From the NCBI GenBank assembly GCA_035575035.1, contig DATLYH010000390.1, positions 1 through 36,081 on the forward strand: a stretch of 36,081 nt of DNA. Reading direction: 5' to 3'. The notes under the pieces were generated by a model. It was not told the DNA's origin. It saw only the letters and a list, made by a program, of their open reading frames with translations, and did no database searches. A program made the translations under genes and the position numbers. Below, in pieces: positions 15,201-25,290 of this stretch (the stretch's first letter is position 1; every line of letters starts with the position of its first letter). This DNA comes from DATLYH01 sp035575035 (lineage in GTDB: Bacteria; Planctomycetota; Planctomycetia; Gemmatales; Gemmataceae).

Positions 15201-17849
15201 ATGGATATTCATCGTTTCACGGAGAAGGCCCAGGAAGCCCTGGTCGCGGCCCAGCAACGGGCGGCCCGGGCCGGCCATCAACAGGTCGATGTCGAACACC
15301 TGCTGATGGCGCTGTTGGAGCAGGAGCCCGGCCTGGCCGGCGCTATCCTCCGCAAGGCCGACGTCAGCGTCGAGGCGCTGAAACGGCGGCTGGAAACCGA
15401 ACTCGGCAAGCTGCCGCGCGTCTCGGGACCGTCCGGCGGCCCCGAGCAGGTTTACGTCACCGGCCGGCTCAATCGCCTGCTCAACCAGGCCGAGGAAGAA
15501 GCCCGACGCTTCAAGGATGACTACGTTTCGGTCGAGCACCTGCTGCTCGCCATGACCGACGACACCGGCGCCGCCGGCCGGCTCCTCAAGGACATGGGCG
15601 TCACGCGCGATCGGCTGCTCAGCGCGTTGCAGGAAGTCCGCGGCCATCAGCGCGTCACCTCGCCCAATCCCGAAGCGACCTACCAGGCCCTGGAGCGCTT
15701 CGGCCGCGACCTGACCCAACTCGCCCGCCAGGGCAAGCTCGACCCGGTCATCGGCCGTGACGACGAGATCCGCCGGGTCATCCAGGTGCTCAGCCGCCGC
15801 ACCAAGAACAACCCGGTCCTCATCGGCGACCCCGGCGTCGGCAAGACGGCCATCGTCGAGGGGCTGGCCCAGCGGATCGTCCGCGGCGATGTGCCCGAAG
15901 GGCTCAAGAACAAGCGGATCGTCGCCCTCGACATGGGCGCCCTGATCGCCGGCGCCAAGTACCGCGGCGAGTTCGAGGAACGGCTCAAGGCGGTCCTCAA
16001 AGAAGTGCAGGAGTCGCAGGGCGACATCATCCTGTTCATCGACGAACTGCACACCGTCGTCGGCGCCGGCAAGGCGGAAGGGGCGATGGATGCCAGCAAC
16101 CTGCTCAAGCCGATGCTGGCCCGCGGCGAGTTGCACTGCATCGGCGCCACCACCCTTGACGAGTACCGCAAACACGTCGAGAAGGACGCCGCGTTGGAAC
16201 GCCGCTTCCAGCCGGTCATGGTCGATCAACCGTCGGTCGAGGACACCATCTCCATCCTCCGCGGACTGAAGGAGCGCTACGAGGTCCATCACAAGGTCAC
16301 CATCAAGGACTCGGCCCTGGTGGCGGCGGCGGTCCTGTCCAACCGCTACATCTCCGACCGCTTCCTGCCCGACAAGGCCATCGACCTGGTGGATGAGGCG
16401 GCGGCCAAGCTCCGCACCGAGATCGACTCCATGCCCAGCGAGCTGGACGAGATCCACCGCCGCATCATGCAGTTGGAGATCGAGCGTGAGGCCTTGAAGA
16501 AGGAGACGGACCCCGCTTCCAAGGAACGGCTGGCCCGGCTGGAGAAAGAGATTGCCGACCTCCGGTCGGAATACGACGCCTTGATGGCGCAGTGGAAGCA
16601 GGAGAAGGAGGGGGTGCTGAAGCTGGGCGAGTTGCGTGAGAAGATCGAACAGGCCCGGCGCGAGCTGGACGAGGCCCAGCGGGCCGGCGACTTCAACCGG
16701 GCGTCGGAGCTGAAGTACGGCATCCTGCCTGACCTGGAGCGGCAGGTCAAGGTGCTGGAGCTGGCCCACTCGGGCGGCCTGGGCAACCGCCGCCTAGTCA
16801 AGGAGGAGGTGACTGAGGAGGACATCGCTGAGGTGGTCAGCCGCTGGACCGGCATCCCCGTCGCGAAGCTCCTGGAAGGGGAGAAAGAGAAGCTGCTCCA
16901 CCTCGACGAGGAGCTGCACAAGCGCGTCGTCGGCCAGGATGAGGCAGTGACCGCCGTCGCCGAGGCGGTGGTGCGGGCCCGCAGCGGCCTGAAGGATCCC
17001 AACCGGCCCATCGGCTCGTTCATCTTCTTGGGGCCGACCGGTGTCGGCAAGACCGAGCTGGCCCGCGCCCTGGCCGAGGTGCTCTTCGACGACGAGCGGG
17101 CGATGATCCGCATCGACATGTCGGAGTATCAGGAGAAGCACACGGTGGCCCGGCTGATCGGCGCCCCGCCTGGCTACGTCGGCTTCGAGGAGGGAGGGCA
17201 GCTTACCGAGGCGGTCCGCCGCAAGCCGTACTCCGTCATCCTCTTCGACGAGATCGAGAAGGCCCACCACGACGTGTTCAACGTCCTCTTGCAGATCCTG
17301 GACGACGGCCGGCTGACCGACGGCCAGGGGCGGACGGTCGATTTCAAGAACACGATCGTGATCATGACCAGCAACATCGGCAGCCACCGTATCCTGAGCT
17401 ACAAGGGCTCGTTCGCCGGCGAGAACTATGAGCGGATGAAGGAAGCGGTGCTCGACGAACTGCGGCACCACTTCCGGCCGGAGTTCCTTAACCGGGTGGA
17501 CGAAATCATCGTCTTCCACTCGCTGAGCGAGGAGCACCTCAAGCAGATCGTGGAGATTCAGCTCGGCCGGCTGCGGCAGCGGCTGGAGGAGCGGCACATT
17601 ACGCTGGAGCTGACCGAGGCGGCGAAGGAGCATCTGGTGCGGGTCGGCTACGACCCGGCCTACGGCGCCCGGCCGCTGAAGCGGGCGCTGCAGCGCGAGG
17701 TGGAGACCCCCTTGGCCCGGTTGGTGCTCAAGGGGGAGGTCCGCGACGGCCAGCAGGTGCGCGTCGATTACGACGGCCGCAAGGGCCAGCTGACGTTCCA
17801 GGCGCAGGGAAGCGGCCGGCGAGAAGAGGCGGCGGCAGCGGCGAGGTAA
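15201..17849 (+). CDS. clpB: ATP-dependent chaperone ClpB
   Basis: The 882-residue protein has full ClpB length and architecture: N-terminal Clp repeat domain (about 1-150, MDIHRFTEKAQEALVAAQ), first AAA+ module with Walker A GDPGVGKT at 209-216 and Walker B IILFIDELH, the long coiled-coil middle domain (about 410-530), and second AAA+ module with Walker A GPTGVGKT at about 611-618 and VILFDEIEKAH. The coiled-coil middle domain separates it from ClpA and ClpX and makes it a disaggregase acting with DnaK. It is cytoplasmic. An AGGAG site sits eight bases before the ATG. It heads a run of stress genes (hsp20, lon, HtrA-type protease) and is preceded by a sigma-54-type promoter rather than an obvious heat-shock sigma or CIRCE site. 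Confidence 0.98.
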   Translation: MDIHRFTEKAQEALVAAQQRAARAGHQQVDVEHLLMALLEQEPGLAGAILRKADVSVEALKRRLETELGKLPRVSGPSGGPEQVYVTGRLNRLLNQAEEEARRFKDDYVSVEHLLLAMTDDTGAAGRLLKDMGVTRDRLLSALQEVRGHQRVTSPNPEATYQALERFGRDLTQLARQGKLDPVIGRDDEIRRVIQVLSRRTKNNPVLIGDPGVGKTAIVEGLAQRIVRGDVPEGLKNKRIVALDMGALIAGAKYRGEFEERLKAVLKEVQESQGDIILFIDELHTVVGAGKAEGAMDASNLLKPMLARGELHCIGATTLDEYRKHVEKDAALERRFQPVMVDQPSVEDTISILRGLKERYEVHHKVTIKDSALVAAAVLSNRYISDRFLPDKAIDLVDEAAAKLRTEIDSMPSELDEIHRRIMQLEIEREALKKETDPASKERLARLEKEIADLRSEYDALMAQWKQEKEGVLKLGELREKIEQARRELDEAQRAGDFNRASELKYGILPDLERQVKVLELAHSGGLGNRRLVKEEVTEEDIAEVVSRWTGIPVAKLLEGEKEKLLHLDEELHKRVVGQDEAVTAVAEAVVRARSGLKDPNRPIGSFIFLGPTGVGKTELARALAEVLFDDERAMIRIDMSEYQEKHTVARLIGAPPGYVGFEEGGQLTEAVRRKPYSVILFDEIEKAHHDVFNVLLQILDDGRLTDGQGRTVDFKNTIVIMTSNIGSHRILSYKGSFAGENYERMKEAVLDELRHHFRPEFLNRVDEIIVFHSLSEEHLKQIVEIQLGRLRQRLEERHITLELTEAAKEHLVRVGYDPAYGARPLKRALQREVETPLARLVLKGEVRDGQQVRVDYDGRKGQLTFQAQGSGRREEAAAAAR

Positions 17850-17860
17850 ATCGACCCTCA

Positions 17861-17894
17861 GCCGCTTGTGGCTTAGCGCTAAGCCGCAAGCGGC
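17861..17894. repeat. Long palindrome (family B) between clpB and hsp20
   Basis: GCCGCTTGTGGCTTA, loop GCGC, TAAGCCGCAAGCGGC: a 15-bp stem with one G-T pair. It begins 12 bp after the clpB stop and ends 16 bp before the hsp20 ATG. It lacks a T-tract, so it is more likely an RNA-stabilising or attenuating hairpin than a full terminator. A related copy is at 29493-29539. Confidence 0.85.
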
Positions 17895-17910
17895 AAGACA
17901 GGAGTCTTCC

Positions 17911-18279
17911 ATGCCGAGCGACCTGATCCGCCTGATGCATTCGCTGTTCCTGCCGGCCGCCGAGACGTTCCGCGGGGCCATCTGGCAGCCCCCCGTGGAT
18001 GTCTACCGCACCCGCAAGGGCTGGCTGGTCAAGTTCGAGCTGGCCGGTGTTCGGCCGGAGGACATCCACCTGAGCGTCAACGGTCGGCGCCTCACCGTGC
18101 AGGGCACTCGCCGCGACTGGTTCGTCGAGGAGGAGTGCAGCTGTTACCGCATGGAGATCGCCTACAGTCATTTCGAGCGCACCATCGAGATGCCCTGCGA
18201 GCTGGACCCCGGGCGCGTCCGCACCGACTACCAGTACGGCCTGCTCGTGGTCCACATCGTGACGGAGGACAACCCGTGA
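17911..18279 (+). CDS. Small heat-shock protein, Hsp20/alpha-crystallin family
   Basis: The 122-residue protein is little more than an alpha-crystallin domain: PPVDVYRTRKGWLVKFELAG, GVRPEDIHLSVNGRRLTVQG, YSHFERTIEMP and the C-terminal strand YGLLVVHI. Hsp20 proteins are ATP-independent holdases that keep unfolding proteins ready for ClpB/DnaK, which fits its place directly after clpB. The C-terminal IxI motif used for oligomer assembly is not seen; the tail ends VTEDNP. I chose the ATG at 17911 (AGGAG nine bases upstream); the frame stays open further upstream but only through the palindrome. The stop overlaps the lon start (GTGA), showing tight coupling. Confidence 0.93.
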   Translation: MPSDLIRLMHSLFLPAAETFRGAIWQPPVDVYRTRKGWLVKFELAGVRPEDIHLSVNGRRLTVQGTRRDWFVEEECSCYRMEIAYSHFERTIEMPCELDPGRVRTDYQYGLLVVHIVTEDNP

Positions 18280-20732
18280 GTTCCCCTCATGACGCTAACG
18301 TTGTGGTCCTTCCGGTCCTGCCGCTGAAGAACACCGTCCTCTTTCCGTACCTGTTCATGCCGCTGTCGGCCGGCCGGCCTACCTCCGTGGCCGCCATTGA
18401 GGCCGCCCTCCAGGGAGAGGAAAAGACCCTTGTCCTGGTCGCCCAGCGCAATCCGCAGGACGAGCAGCCGACCGAGGAGGGGTTGTACACGGTCGGCACC
18501 CGGGGCGTGATCAAGAAGATGGCCCGGGGCGAGGCCGGTGTCGAGCTGCTCGTGCAGGGGGTGGAGCGCGTCGCCCTGCTACGCCTGGAGCAGACCGAGC
18601 CGTACTACCGGGCGCGTGTCCGGCCGCTCCCCTTGCCAGAGGATACCGGGACCGAGGTTGAGGCGCTGTATCGCGCCGTCCTCGACCAGGCCCGGCGCGT
18701 GCTGGAACTGGCCCAACCCCAGGCCCAGGTGGACATCGGCCAACTCGCCGCCCAGGCCCAGAACCCGCTCCAGCTGGCCTACCTGATGGGTTCGATGCTC
18801 AGCCTGAGCGTGCCCCAGGAGCAGGCCCTGCTCGAAGCCCCAACCCGGGCCGAGGCGCTGCGGCTCTTGCATGGTTATCTGGCCCACGAGATCCAGGTAC
18901 TCGAGCTGCGGGCCCAGATCGCCAGCCAGGCCCAGACCGAGATGAACAAGCAGCAGCGCGAGTACATGCTCCGCCAGCAATTGCAGGCCATTCAACAAGA
19001 GCTGGGCGAGAAAAGCCCCGAGAAGGCGGAGGCGGAGGAGCTGCGCCGCAAGTTGCAGGAAGCCGACCTGCCCGACGAGGTCCGCAAGGAGGCCGAACGC
19101 GAGCTGGCCCGGCTGGAACGCATCCCGCCGGCGGCCCCGGACTACCAGCTGACCCGCACTTACTTGGAGCTTCTGGCCGAGCTCCCCTGGAAGAAGAGCA
19201 CCGAGGACGTGCTCGATCTGAAACGGGCCCGAGAAGTGCTCGACGAGGATCACTATGGCCTGGAGGAGGTCAAGGAGCGCATCCTGGAGCACCTGGCGGT
19301 GATGAAGCTGAATCCGCAGGCCAAGGCGCCGATCCTCTGCTTCGTCGGCCCGCCTGGTGTCGGCAAGACGTCGCTGGGCCAGTCGATTGCCCGGGCCATC
19401 GGCCGGAAGTTCGAGCGGATGAGCCTGGGCGGCCTGCACGACGAGGCGGAGCTGCGCGGCCACCGCCGCACCTACATCGGCGCCATGCCCGGCCGGATCA
19501 TCCAGGCGATGCGCCGCGCCGGCGTCAACAACCCGCTGCTGATGCTCGACGAGGTGGACAAGCTCGGCCGGGACTTCCGCGGCGACCCGGCGGCGGCGCT
19601 GCTGGAGATCCTCGACCCGGCCCAGAATTATCAGTTCCGCGACAACTACCTCGACTTGCCGTTCGACCTGTCGCGGGTGTTCTTCATCACCACGGCCAAC
19701 ACGCTGGAGACGATCCCGCGGCCGCTGTTGGACCGCATGGAGGTGCTGCGGCTGTCGGGCTACAGCGAGGAGGAGAAATTCCAGATCGCCCGCCGCTACC
19801 TGATCCCGCGGCAGCTGGCGCAGGCCGGGCTGAGGCCGGACCAACTGGTCCTTCCCGATGAGACGCTCACGCGGGTCATCAGCCGGTACACCCGCGAGGC
19901 GGGAGTGCGGCAGCTGGAGCGGGCCCTGGGCCGGCTGGCACGCAAGGTGGCCCTGCGCTTTGCGGAGGCCCCCTCACCTCCAACCCCTCTTCCCCGAAGT
20001 GGGAGCGAGGGGGGAACCTCTGCTCCCCTCTCCTCATCGGATGGGGAGAGGGATAGGGGTGAGGGGCCGGACGGCTCGGTGACGATTCGGCCGGAGGACC
20101 TGGCCGCGATGCTGGGGCCGGAGCGGTTCCGCCTGGAGCAGGCGCGGCAACACCTGTTGCCGGGCGTGGCCGTCGGCCTGGCCTACACGGAGACCGGCGG
20201 CGAGGTGCTTTACGTGGAGGCGAGCCTGTTGCCCGGCGGCCGGGGGCTGCGGCTGACCGGGCAGCTGGGCGACGTGATGCGCGAGTCGGCCCACGCCGCC
20301 CGCACCTATGTCTGGTCGCATGCCGCCCACCTCGGCATCGATCCGGCGTTGTTCCGCAACGCAGGGATACACATCCATGTCCCCGCTGGTGCCGTGCCCA
20401 AGGACGGCCCGTCGGCCGGCGTGGCGATGGTGACGGCGCTCGCCTCGCTGTATGCGCAACAGCCGGCCCGGGCGGACACGGCGATGACCGGCGAGATCAC
20501 GCTGACCGGCCTGGTGATGCCGATCGGCGGCGTCAAGGAAAAGGTGCTGGCGGCACGGCGGGCCGGCATCCGTCGGGTGATTCTGCCGGCGGCCAACGAG
20601 ACCGACCTGACCGAGCTGCCCGAGCATGTCCGCCGCGAGATGGAATTCGTTTTCGCCGAGCGGATCGAGGACGTGCTCACGGCCGCCATCCCGGCACTGG
20701 CCCAGCGCTTGCAGGCGGTGCCGACGGCGTAG
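18276..20732 (+). CDS. lon: Lon ATP-dependent protease (with an in-frame repeat insertion)
   Basis: The 818-residue protein has the full LonA layout: N-terminal LON domain (VVVLPVLPLKNTVLFPYLFM), helical linker, AAA+ module with Walker A GPPGVGKTS at about 357-365, and protease domain with the catalytic dyad Ser713 (KDGPSAGVAM) and Lys756 (GGVKEKVLAA). It degrades misfolded and regulatory proteins in the cytoplasm. I start it at the GTG at 18276, which overlaps the hsp20 stop and follows GGAGG; earlier in-frame codons lie inside hsp20. Unusually, residues about 564-598 (Pro/Ser/Gly/Glu-rich, from PSPPTPLPRSGSEGG onwards) are an extra segment encoded by a palindromic element at 19967-20068, exactly at the junction of the AAA+ lid and the protease domain. 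The flanks match E. coli Lon continuously, so the insertion is probably tolerated. Confidence 0.97.
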   Translation: MSSPHDANVVVLPVLPLKNTVLFPYLFMPLSAGRPTSVAAIEAALQGEEKTLVLVAQRNPQDEQPTEEGLYTVGTRGVIKKMARGEAGVELLVQGVERVALLRLEQTEPYYRARVRPLPLPEDTGTEVEALYRAVLDQARRVLELAQPQAQVDIGQLAAQAQNPLQLAYLMGSMLSLSVPQEQALLEAPTRAEALRLLHGYLAHEIQVLELRAQIASQAQTEMNKQQREYMLRQQLQAIQQELGEKSPEKAEAEELRRKLQEADLPDEVRKEAERELARLERIPPAAPDYQLTRTYLELLAELPWKKSTEDVLDLKRAREVLDEDHYGLEEVKERILEHLAVMKLNPQAKAPILCFVGPPGVGKTSLGQSIARAIGRKFERMSLGGLHDEAELRGHRRTYIGAMPGRIIQAMRRAGVNNPLLMLDEVDKLGRDFRGDPAAALLEILDPAQNYQFRDNYLDLPFDLSRVFFITTANTLETIPRPLLDRMEVLRLSGYSEEEKFQIARRYLIPRQLAQAGLRPDQLVLPDETLTRVISRYTREAGVRQLERALGRLARKVALRFAEAPSPPTPLPRSGSEGGTSAPLSSSDGERDRGEGPDGSVTIRPEDLAAMLGPERFRLEQARQHLLPGVAVGLAYTETGGEVLYVEASLLPGGRGLRLTGQLGDVMRESAHAARTYVWSHAAHLGIDPALFRNAGIHIHVPAGAVPKDGPSAGVAMVTALASLYAQQPARADTAMTGEITLTGLVMPIGGVKEKVLAARRAGIRRVILPAANETDLTELPEHVRREMEFVFAERIEDVLTAAIPALAQRLQAVPTA
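19967..20068. repeat. 102-bp palindromic element inserted in frame in lon
   Basis: The ends are imperfect inverted repeats of about 27 bases: the left arm begins GGCCCCCTCACCTCC and the right arm ends GGGGTGAGGGGCC. Inside, GAGGGGGGAACCTC and a CTCCCCTCTCC tract give a second fold. The length is 34 codons, so the frame is kept. The composition differs sharply from the surrounding lon sequence. Confidence 0.85.
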
Positions 20733-20832
20733 TTGCGGGCCGCTTGCGGTCCGCCACCGCCGCGAACCGTTTCGCCTCCTTGGTGCATCTAAAGGAGCAG
20801 GTGACGCGGATCTCCCCGAGAGGTGAACCTTC

Positions 20833-21999
<1,167 letters not shown>

Positions 22000-22007
22000 G
22001 CAGGCGA

Positions 22008-22100
22008 GCGGCCGGCGTCAGCCGGCCGGTGCAGGCGAGCGGCCGGCGTCAGCCGGCCGGTTGGCGTACCGGCGCATCGGCCAGCTAACGCTGGCCGCTC
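22008..22100. repeat. REP-like palindromes, family A: two direct copies and one degenerate inverted copy
   Basis: Two copies of the CGGCCGGC-GTCA-GCCGGCCG hairpin (about 22008-22065) are followed by a changed copy in the opposite direction (GGCCAGC, TAAC, GCTGGCC, about 22078-22095). The cluster sits between the convergent HtrA-type gene and the minus-strand gene ending at 22104. The inverted pairing is like a BIME and could act as a bidirectional terminator. Confidence 0.88.
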
Positions 22101-22103
22101 GCC

Positions 22104-22586
22104 TTAGTTTTCCTTCGCCGGCGCCGGGCGGAACAGGACCATATCGTGCCGGTTGATGATCAGGCCGGCCTTGCCGTCGGGCCGCGGCTGCATGGTGTAG
22201 ACGCCGAACTTGCCCGAGGTCGTCTCGGCGACGTATAGCGCCGCCTGGCCCTGGGCGATGGTCCCGGTGGTCATCAGGAAGTGGACATTCTGCCGCGGCG
22301 GCAAACCGAACTCGGCCACCAGGTCCACCTCCGCCCAGCCGAGGATCTTCCCCAGGCTGCGGTCGATGACCGTGCCCAGGAGCTTGCCGGCGCGGTAGTC
22401 GAGCAGCCAAACGCCGTCGGTCGGCGCCCGTGGATTGACCGCGACCGCGCCGGTCGCCATGATGTAATCCCCATAGCGGTCGTTCCCCGCCTGAACGGGA
22501 CGGCCCTGGCTCAGGTACATCCCGGCTCCCAGGGCACCGAGCACCAGCCCCACCCCCAACCAGAGCAACCGCCCGGAATCGCGCAT
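22104..22586 (-). CDS. Small membrane-anchored or secreted protein of unknown function
   Basis: The 160-residue protein begins MRDSGRLLWLGVGLVLGALGAGMYL, a hydrophobic signal or anchor. The rest is beta-rich: GDYIMATGAVAV, DGVWLLDYRAGKLLGTVID, VHFLMTTGTIAQGQAALYVAE, KFGVYTMQP and HDMVLFRPA. The pattern of short strands recalls a small beta-propeller or barrel, but I recognise no family. GAGGAGA lies about six bases upstream of the ATG at 22586. The gene converges on the HtrA-type gene and is divergent from the EEP gene at 22845. Confidence 0.78.
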   Translation of the reverse strand: MRDSGRLLWLGVGLVLGALGAGMYLSQGRPVQAGNDRYGDYIMATGAVAVNPRAPTDGVWLLDYRAGKLLGTVIDRSLGKILGWAEVDLVAEFGLPPRQNVHFLMTTGTIAQGQAALYVAETTSGKFGVYTMQPRPDGKAGLIINRHDMVLFRPAPAKEN

Positions 22587-22716
22587 CGTTTTTCTCCTCA
22601 GGCAACCATGCCTTCCTCTTCGCCCCGGCAATATAACAATCCTGCGGCCGGCTTGAAACAACACTTGCGCCTCTCGAACCCTGGAAAGCCGGCGAGCGGC
22701 GGGGTTTAGAAAACCT

Positions 22717-22825
22717 CCGGGGCATCCGCGACCGCGAATCCGCGCCGGGAGCGTCAGCGACCGCGAATCCGAGCCGGGGCATCCGCGACCGCGAATCCGA
22801 GCCGGGAGCGTCAGCGACCGGAAAG
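22717..22825. repeat. Four tandem 28-29-bp units in alternating A-B-A-B order
   Basis: Units begin at 22717, 22745, 22774 and 22802. Units one and three read CCGGGGCATCCGCGACCG, units two and four CCGGGAGCGTCAGCGACCG; the first three end with CGAATCCG(A/C)G and the last is cut short. The array ends directly before the ribosome site of the gene at 22845, so it would be in that gene's leader or promoter. Confidence 0.85.
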
Positions 22826-22844
22826 CGCAGAGGAGGACCCCTTC

Positions 22845-23915
22845 ATGGCAGCGCGTGGGCGGCGAAGCAACCAGCTCCAGTGGGTGATTGTGCTGCTGTT
22901 CCTCTCCCTGGTCCTGGTTCTCGTCCTCAAACCCCGCGAGCCCCCGCCCTCGCAACTCATCAGCCCCGGCAGCTACCTGTTCTGCTTCTGGAATGTCGAG
23001 AACCTCTTCGACGACCGGGATGACCGCCGCGGCGGCCCCGGCGACGAGGAGTACGACCCCTGGTTCGCCCGCAACCCGGAGTTGCTCCGCCAGAAGCTCG
23101 ACCACCTCTGCAAGGCCCTGCTCGGGCTGAACGGCGGCCGGGGCCCGGACATCCTGGCCGTGGCCGAGGTGGAGAGTGAGCGGGCGGCCAACCTGCTCTG
23201 TCAGGAGCTCAATGCCCGCCTGTCCGACCCGTCGCTGCACTACGGCCCACCGCTGATGAAGGAAGTGTCCAGCGGCCGGCATATCGCCCCTGCCATCCTC
23301 ACCCGCTTGCCCGCCCAGCGCGACCGCACCCACTTGCTTAACCCGCGCCTTCGCATCCTCGAAGGGCACCTGCACGTCAACGGCCACCAGCTGGTGATCC
23401 TGGCGTCGCACTGGACTTCGCAGGTCTCCGACAAGAAGGATGTTGGCCGGGAGAAGTACGCCAAACAACTTTACGGCCGGTTCAAGGAGATGTATCTGAG
23501 CAACCCTGAGGTCGATGTCCTGATCTGCGGCGACTTCAACGACCCGCCCGACGATCCCGTGGTGATCAACCATCTCCACGCCGTCGGCGACCGGGCGGCG
23601 GTGCTCCGCGGTCCGGCGGAACAGCCGCTTCTCTTCAACTTATTCGCCGGCAAGGACCCCAAGCAGTTCGGCACCCTCTATCACCACCGCTGGTTCATTT
23701 ACGACCAGATTGTCGTCTCCCCCGGCCTGCTCGATGATCGCGGCTGGAGCTGCGAGGTTGATTCGGTCCAGACGGTCCGGACCCTCCACCGGTCGGACGA
23801 CTCTCTTCGCCGGCCGTGGAGCTTTGGCCGGGCCGCGGAAAAAGGGCCGCGCGGCTACAGCGATCATTTCCCGGTGACGGTTCAACTCAAGGTAGCCGAC
23901 GGCAGCGGACGGTGA
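22845..23915 (+). CDS. Endonuclease/exonuclease/phosphatase-family protein with N-terminal membrane anchor
   Basis: The 356-residue product has an N-terminal transmembrane helix (about 12-28, WVIVLLFLSLVLVLVL). The EEP catalytic motifs follow in order: FCFWNVENLFD (metal-site Asn and Glu), DILAVAEVES (metal Glu), LVILASHWTS, LICGDFNDPP (Asp/Asn), YDQIVVS and GYSDHFPVTV (catalytic Asp-His). These enzymes cleave phosphodiesters in nucleic acids or phosphoinositides. With the domain probably outside the cytoplasmic membrane, a role in scavenging extracellular nucleic acid is possible, but the substrate is not shown. GAGGAGG precedes the ATG. The stop lies 9 bp from the stop of the convergent hydrolase gene. 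Confidence 0.92.
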   Translation: MAARGRRSNQLQWVIVLLFLSLVLVLVLKPREPPPSQLISPGSYLFCFWNVENLFDDRDDRRGGPGDEEYDPWFARNPELLRQKLDHLCKALLGLNGGRGPDILAVAEVESERAANLLCQELNARLSDPSLHYGPPLMKEVSSGRHIAPAILTRLPAQRDRTHLLNPRLRILEGHLHVNGHQLVILASHWTSQVSDKKDVGREKYAKQLYGRFKEMYLSNPEVDVLICGDFNDPPDDPVVINHLHAVGDRAAVLRGPAEQPLLFNLFAGKDPKQFGTLYHHRWFIYDQIVVSPGLLDDRGWSCEVDSVQTVRTLHRSDDSLRRPWSFGRAAEKGPRGYSDHFPVTVQLKVADGSGR

Positions 23916-23924
23916 GGACGTGTC

Positions 23925-24773
23925 TCAGGTTTCATCGGTCAGGAACCGGCGCACCTCGGCGGCGACGCGCTCGGGCTGGGTGACGAACGCCAGATGGCCG
24001 CAGTCGGCCAACTCCAGGTGCCGGCAGCGCGGGATGCCGGTGCAGAGCAGTTTCAGGCTCCGCGGCGAAACCAGCAGGTCGCGGGTGCCGGTCAGCACCA
24101 GGGTGGGCATGGTGATCCGGTGCAGCCGGCCCTCCAGGTTGAACTGCTCTACCAGGCGGAAGCGGTGGGCCATGACGCTCTGATCGGTCTGCCAGCACTG
24201 CCGGGTCACGAACTCGAACAGCGGGCCGGGCGTCTGCCGCGTGCCGAAGAGGAGGTTGAAGAACTGGTTAACGAACGGGTTGTCCGACGGCAGCGGGTAG
24301 CGGGACAGGACCATGCCAGCCACCTGCTGCAACAGGCCCTTCTCGAAGCGGGCCCCTGCCCCCTGGACCACCAGGGCGCGCAGCCGGTGCGGCTGACGGG
24401 CCGCTAGCTCCAGCGCCAGCACTCCTCCGAACGACACCCCAAGCAGGCCGGGGCGCTCCAGGCAGTGCCAGTCAAGGAATTCCGCCAGGTCGTCCACCAG
24501 GTCGTGCAGACCGAAGCGGCGGCGCAGGGCGAAACAGTCGTCCTCGCCGCGGAGCTGGTAACTGATGACCCGGAAGTCGCGGGCCAACAACCGGGCCAAC
24601 GGGCCGAGCAACTCGTAGCCGCCTGCCAGCCCCGGGACCAGAACCAGCGGCGGGCCCGCGCCCCACTCACAGTATTCAACCGTGTAGTGCGTCAGGCGAG
24701 CGTAGCCGAGCCTCCCCGCCTCCGCCCGAAATTCCGCGCCACTCTCCGCCAACCACTCCAGCGAGGCTTTCAC
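23925..24773 (-). CDS. Alpha/beta hydrolase fold protein
   Basis: The protein (282 residues from this start) is a classical alpha/beta hydrolase: PPLVLVPGLAGGYELLGPLA, the nucleophile elbow LGVSFGGVLALELA, a candidate acid in LTGTRDLLVSP and the base in ADCGHLAFVTQPE. A conserved-looking VISYQLRGEDDCF loop follows the first strand. No signal peptide is seen. I chose the GTG at 24773 because GGGAG lies about eight bases upstream; ATGs at 24845 and at 24878 in the same frame would add residues unlike the fold. It is different in sequence from the hydrolase at 8428 and the esterase at 28752. Function unknown beyond the fold. Confidence 0.88.
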   Translation of the reverse strand: MKASLEWLAESGAEFRAEAGRLGYARLTHYTVEYCEWGAGPPLVLVPGLAGGYELLGPLARLLARDFRVISYQLRGEDDCFALRRRFGLHDLVDDLAEFLDWHCLERPGLLGVSFGGVLALELAARQPHRLRALVVQGAGARFEKGLLQQVAGMVLSRYPLPSDNPFVNQFFNLLFGTRQTPGPLFEFVTRQCWQTDQSVMAHRFRLVEQFNLEGRLHRITMPTLVLTGTRDLLVSPRSLKLLCTGIPRCRHLELADCGHLAFVTQPERVAAEVRRFLTDET

Positions 24774-24989
24774 ACCCGTTCTCCCACCACGAGCTGCCAC
24801 ATTCCGCCGCCATCCCAACGTGCTCACCTTTGTTAGAGCATGGGTCATACCAAAACTCGCCGCCACGTAGAATTCCAATCGCCGCGGCCGCTGCCGCGTT
24901 CAAACCATTCTCCCTCAAGGGCTTGAACAGGGCCGTTAGGAATGGGAAAGAAGGCAAGCCAGGAAAGACTACAGCCCTGTCCTCTCGGG

Positions 24990-25008
24990 TTCGGCGCTCG
25001 GCGCCGAA
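24990..25008. repeat. Hairpin with GCGCCGAA core, copy 1
   Basis: TTCGGCGC, loop TCG, GCGCCGAA: a perfect 8-bp stem. The same core forms the longer hairpin at 25291-25319. Confidence 0.6.
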
Positions 25009-25290
25009 ATCTCGGCGCTGGAGATGATGCGACCACGAGCGCGAGGGACAGGGGAATCCAGGTATATTTCAACATTTGTTAATCTGAGCAAACTACAAAG
25101 AGAGTGCCCGGATTACGAGGAACCTGGCCGGATGAGAGGGCAGGCAAGGTGAGGGGTTTGGATCGGGGAGTTGACCCTCATGGTCGAGGCCATTAGAGTA
25201 GCTACCAAGTTCCCAGCGAGATCCCCGCCCTTCAGGGCGAGGGAGGAGACGGCCTGGACGATTGAAGCTCTTGCGGCAACGCCACTTGGA

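Noticed and set aside
15120..16769. 549-codon minus-strand open frame opposite clpB
   Set aside because: Low-complexity Leu/Gln/Gly/Asp composition typical of an antisense frame; ClpB is unmistakable on the plus strand.
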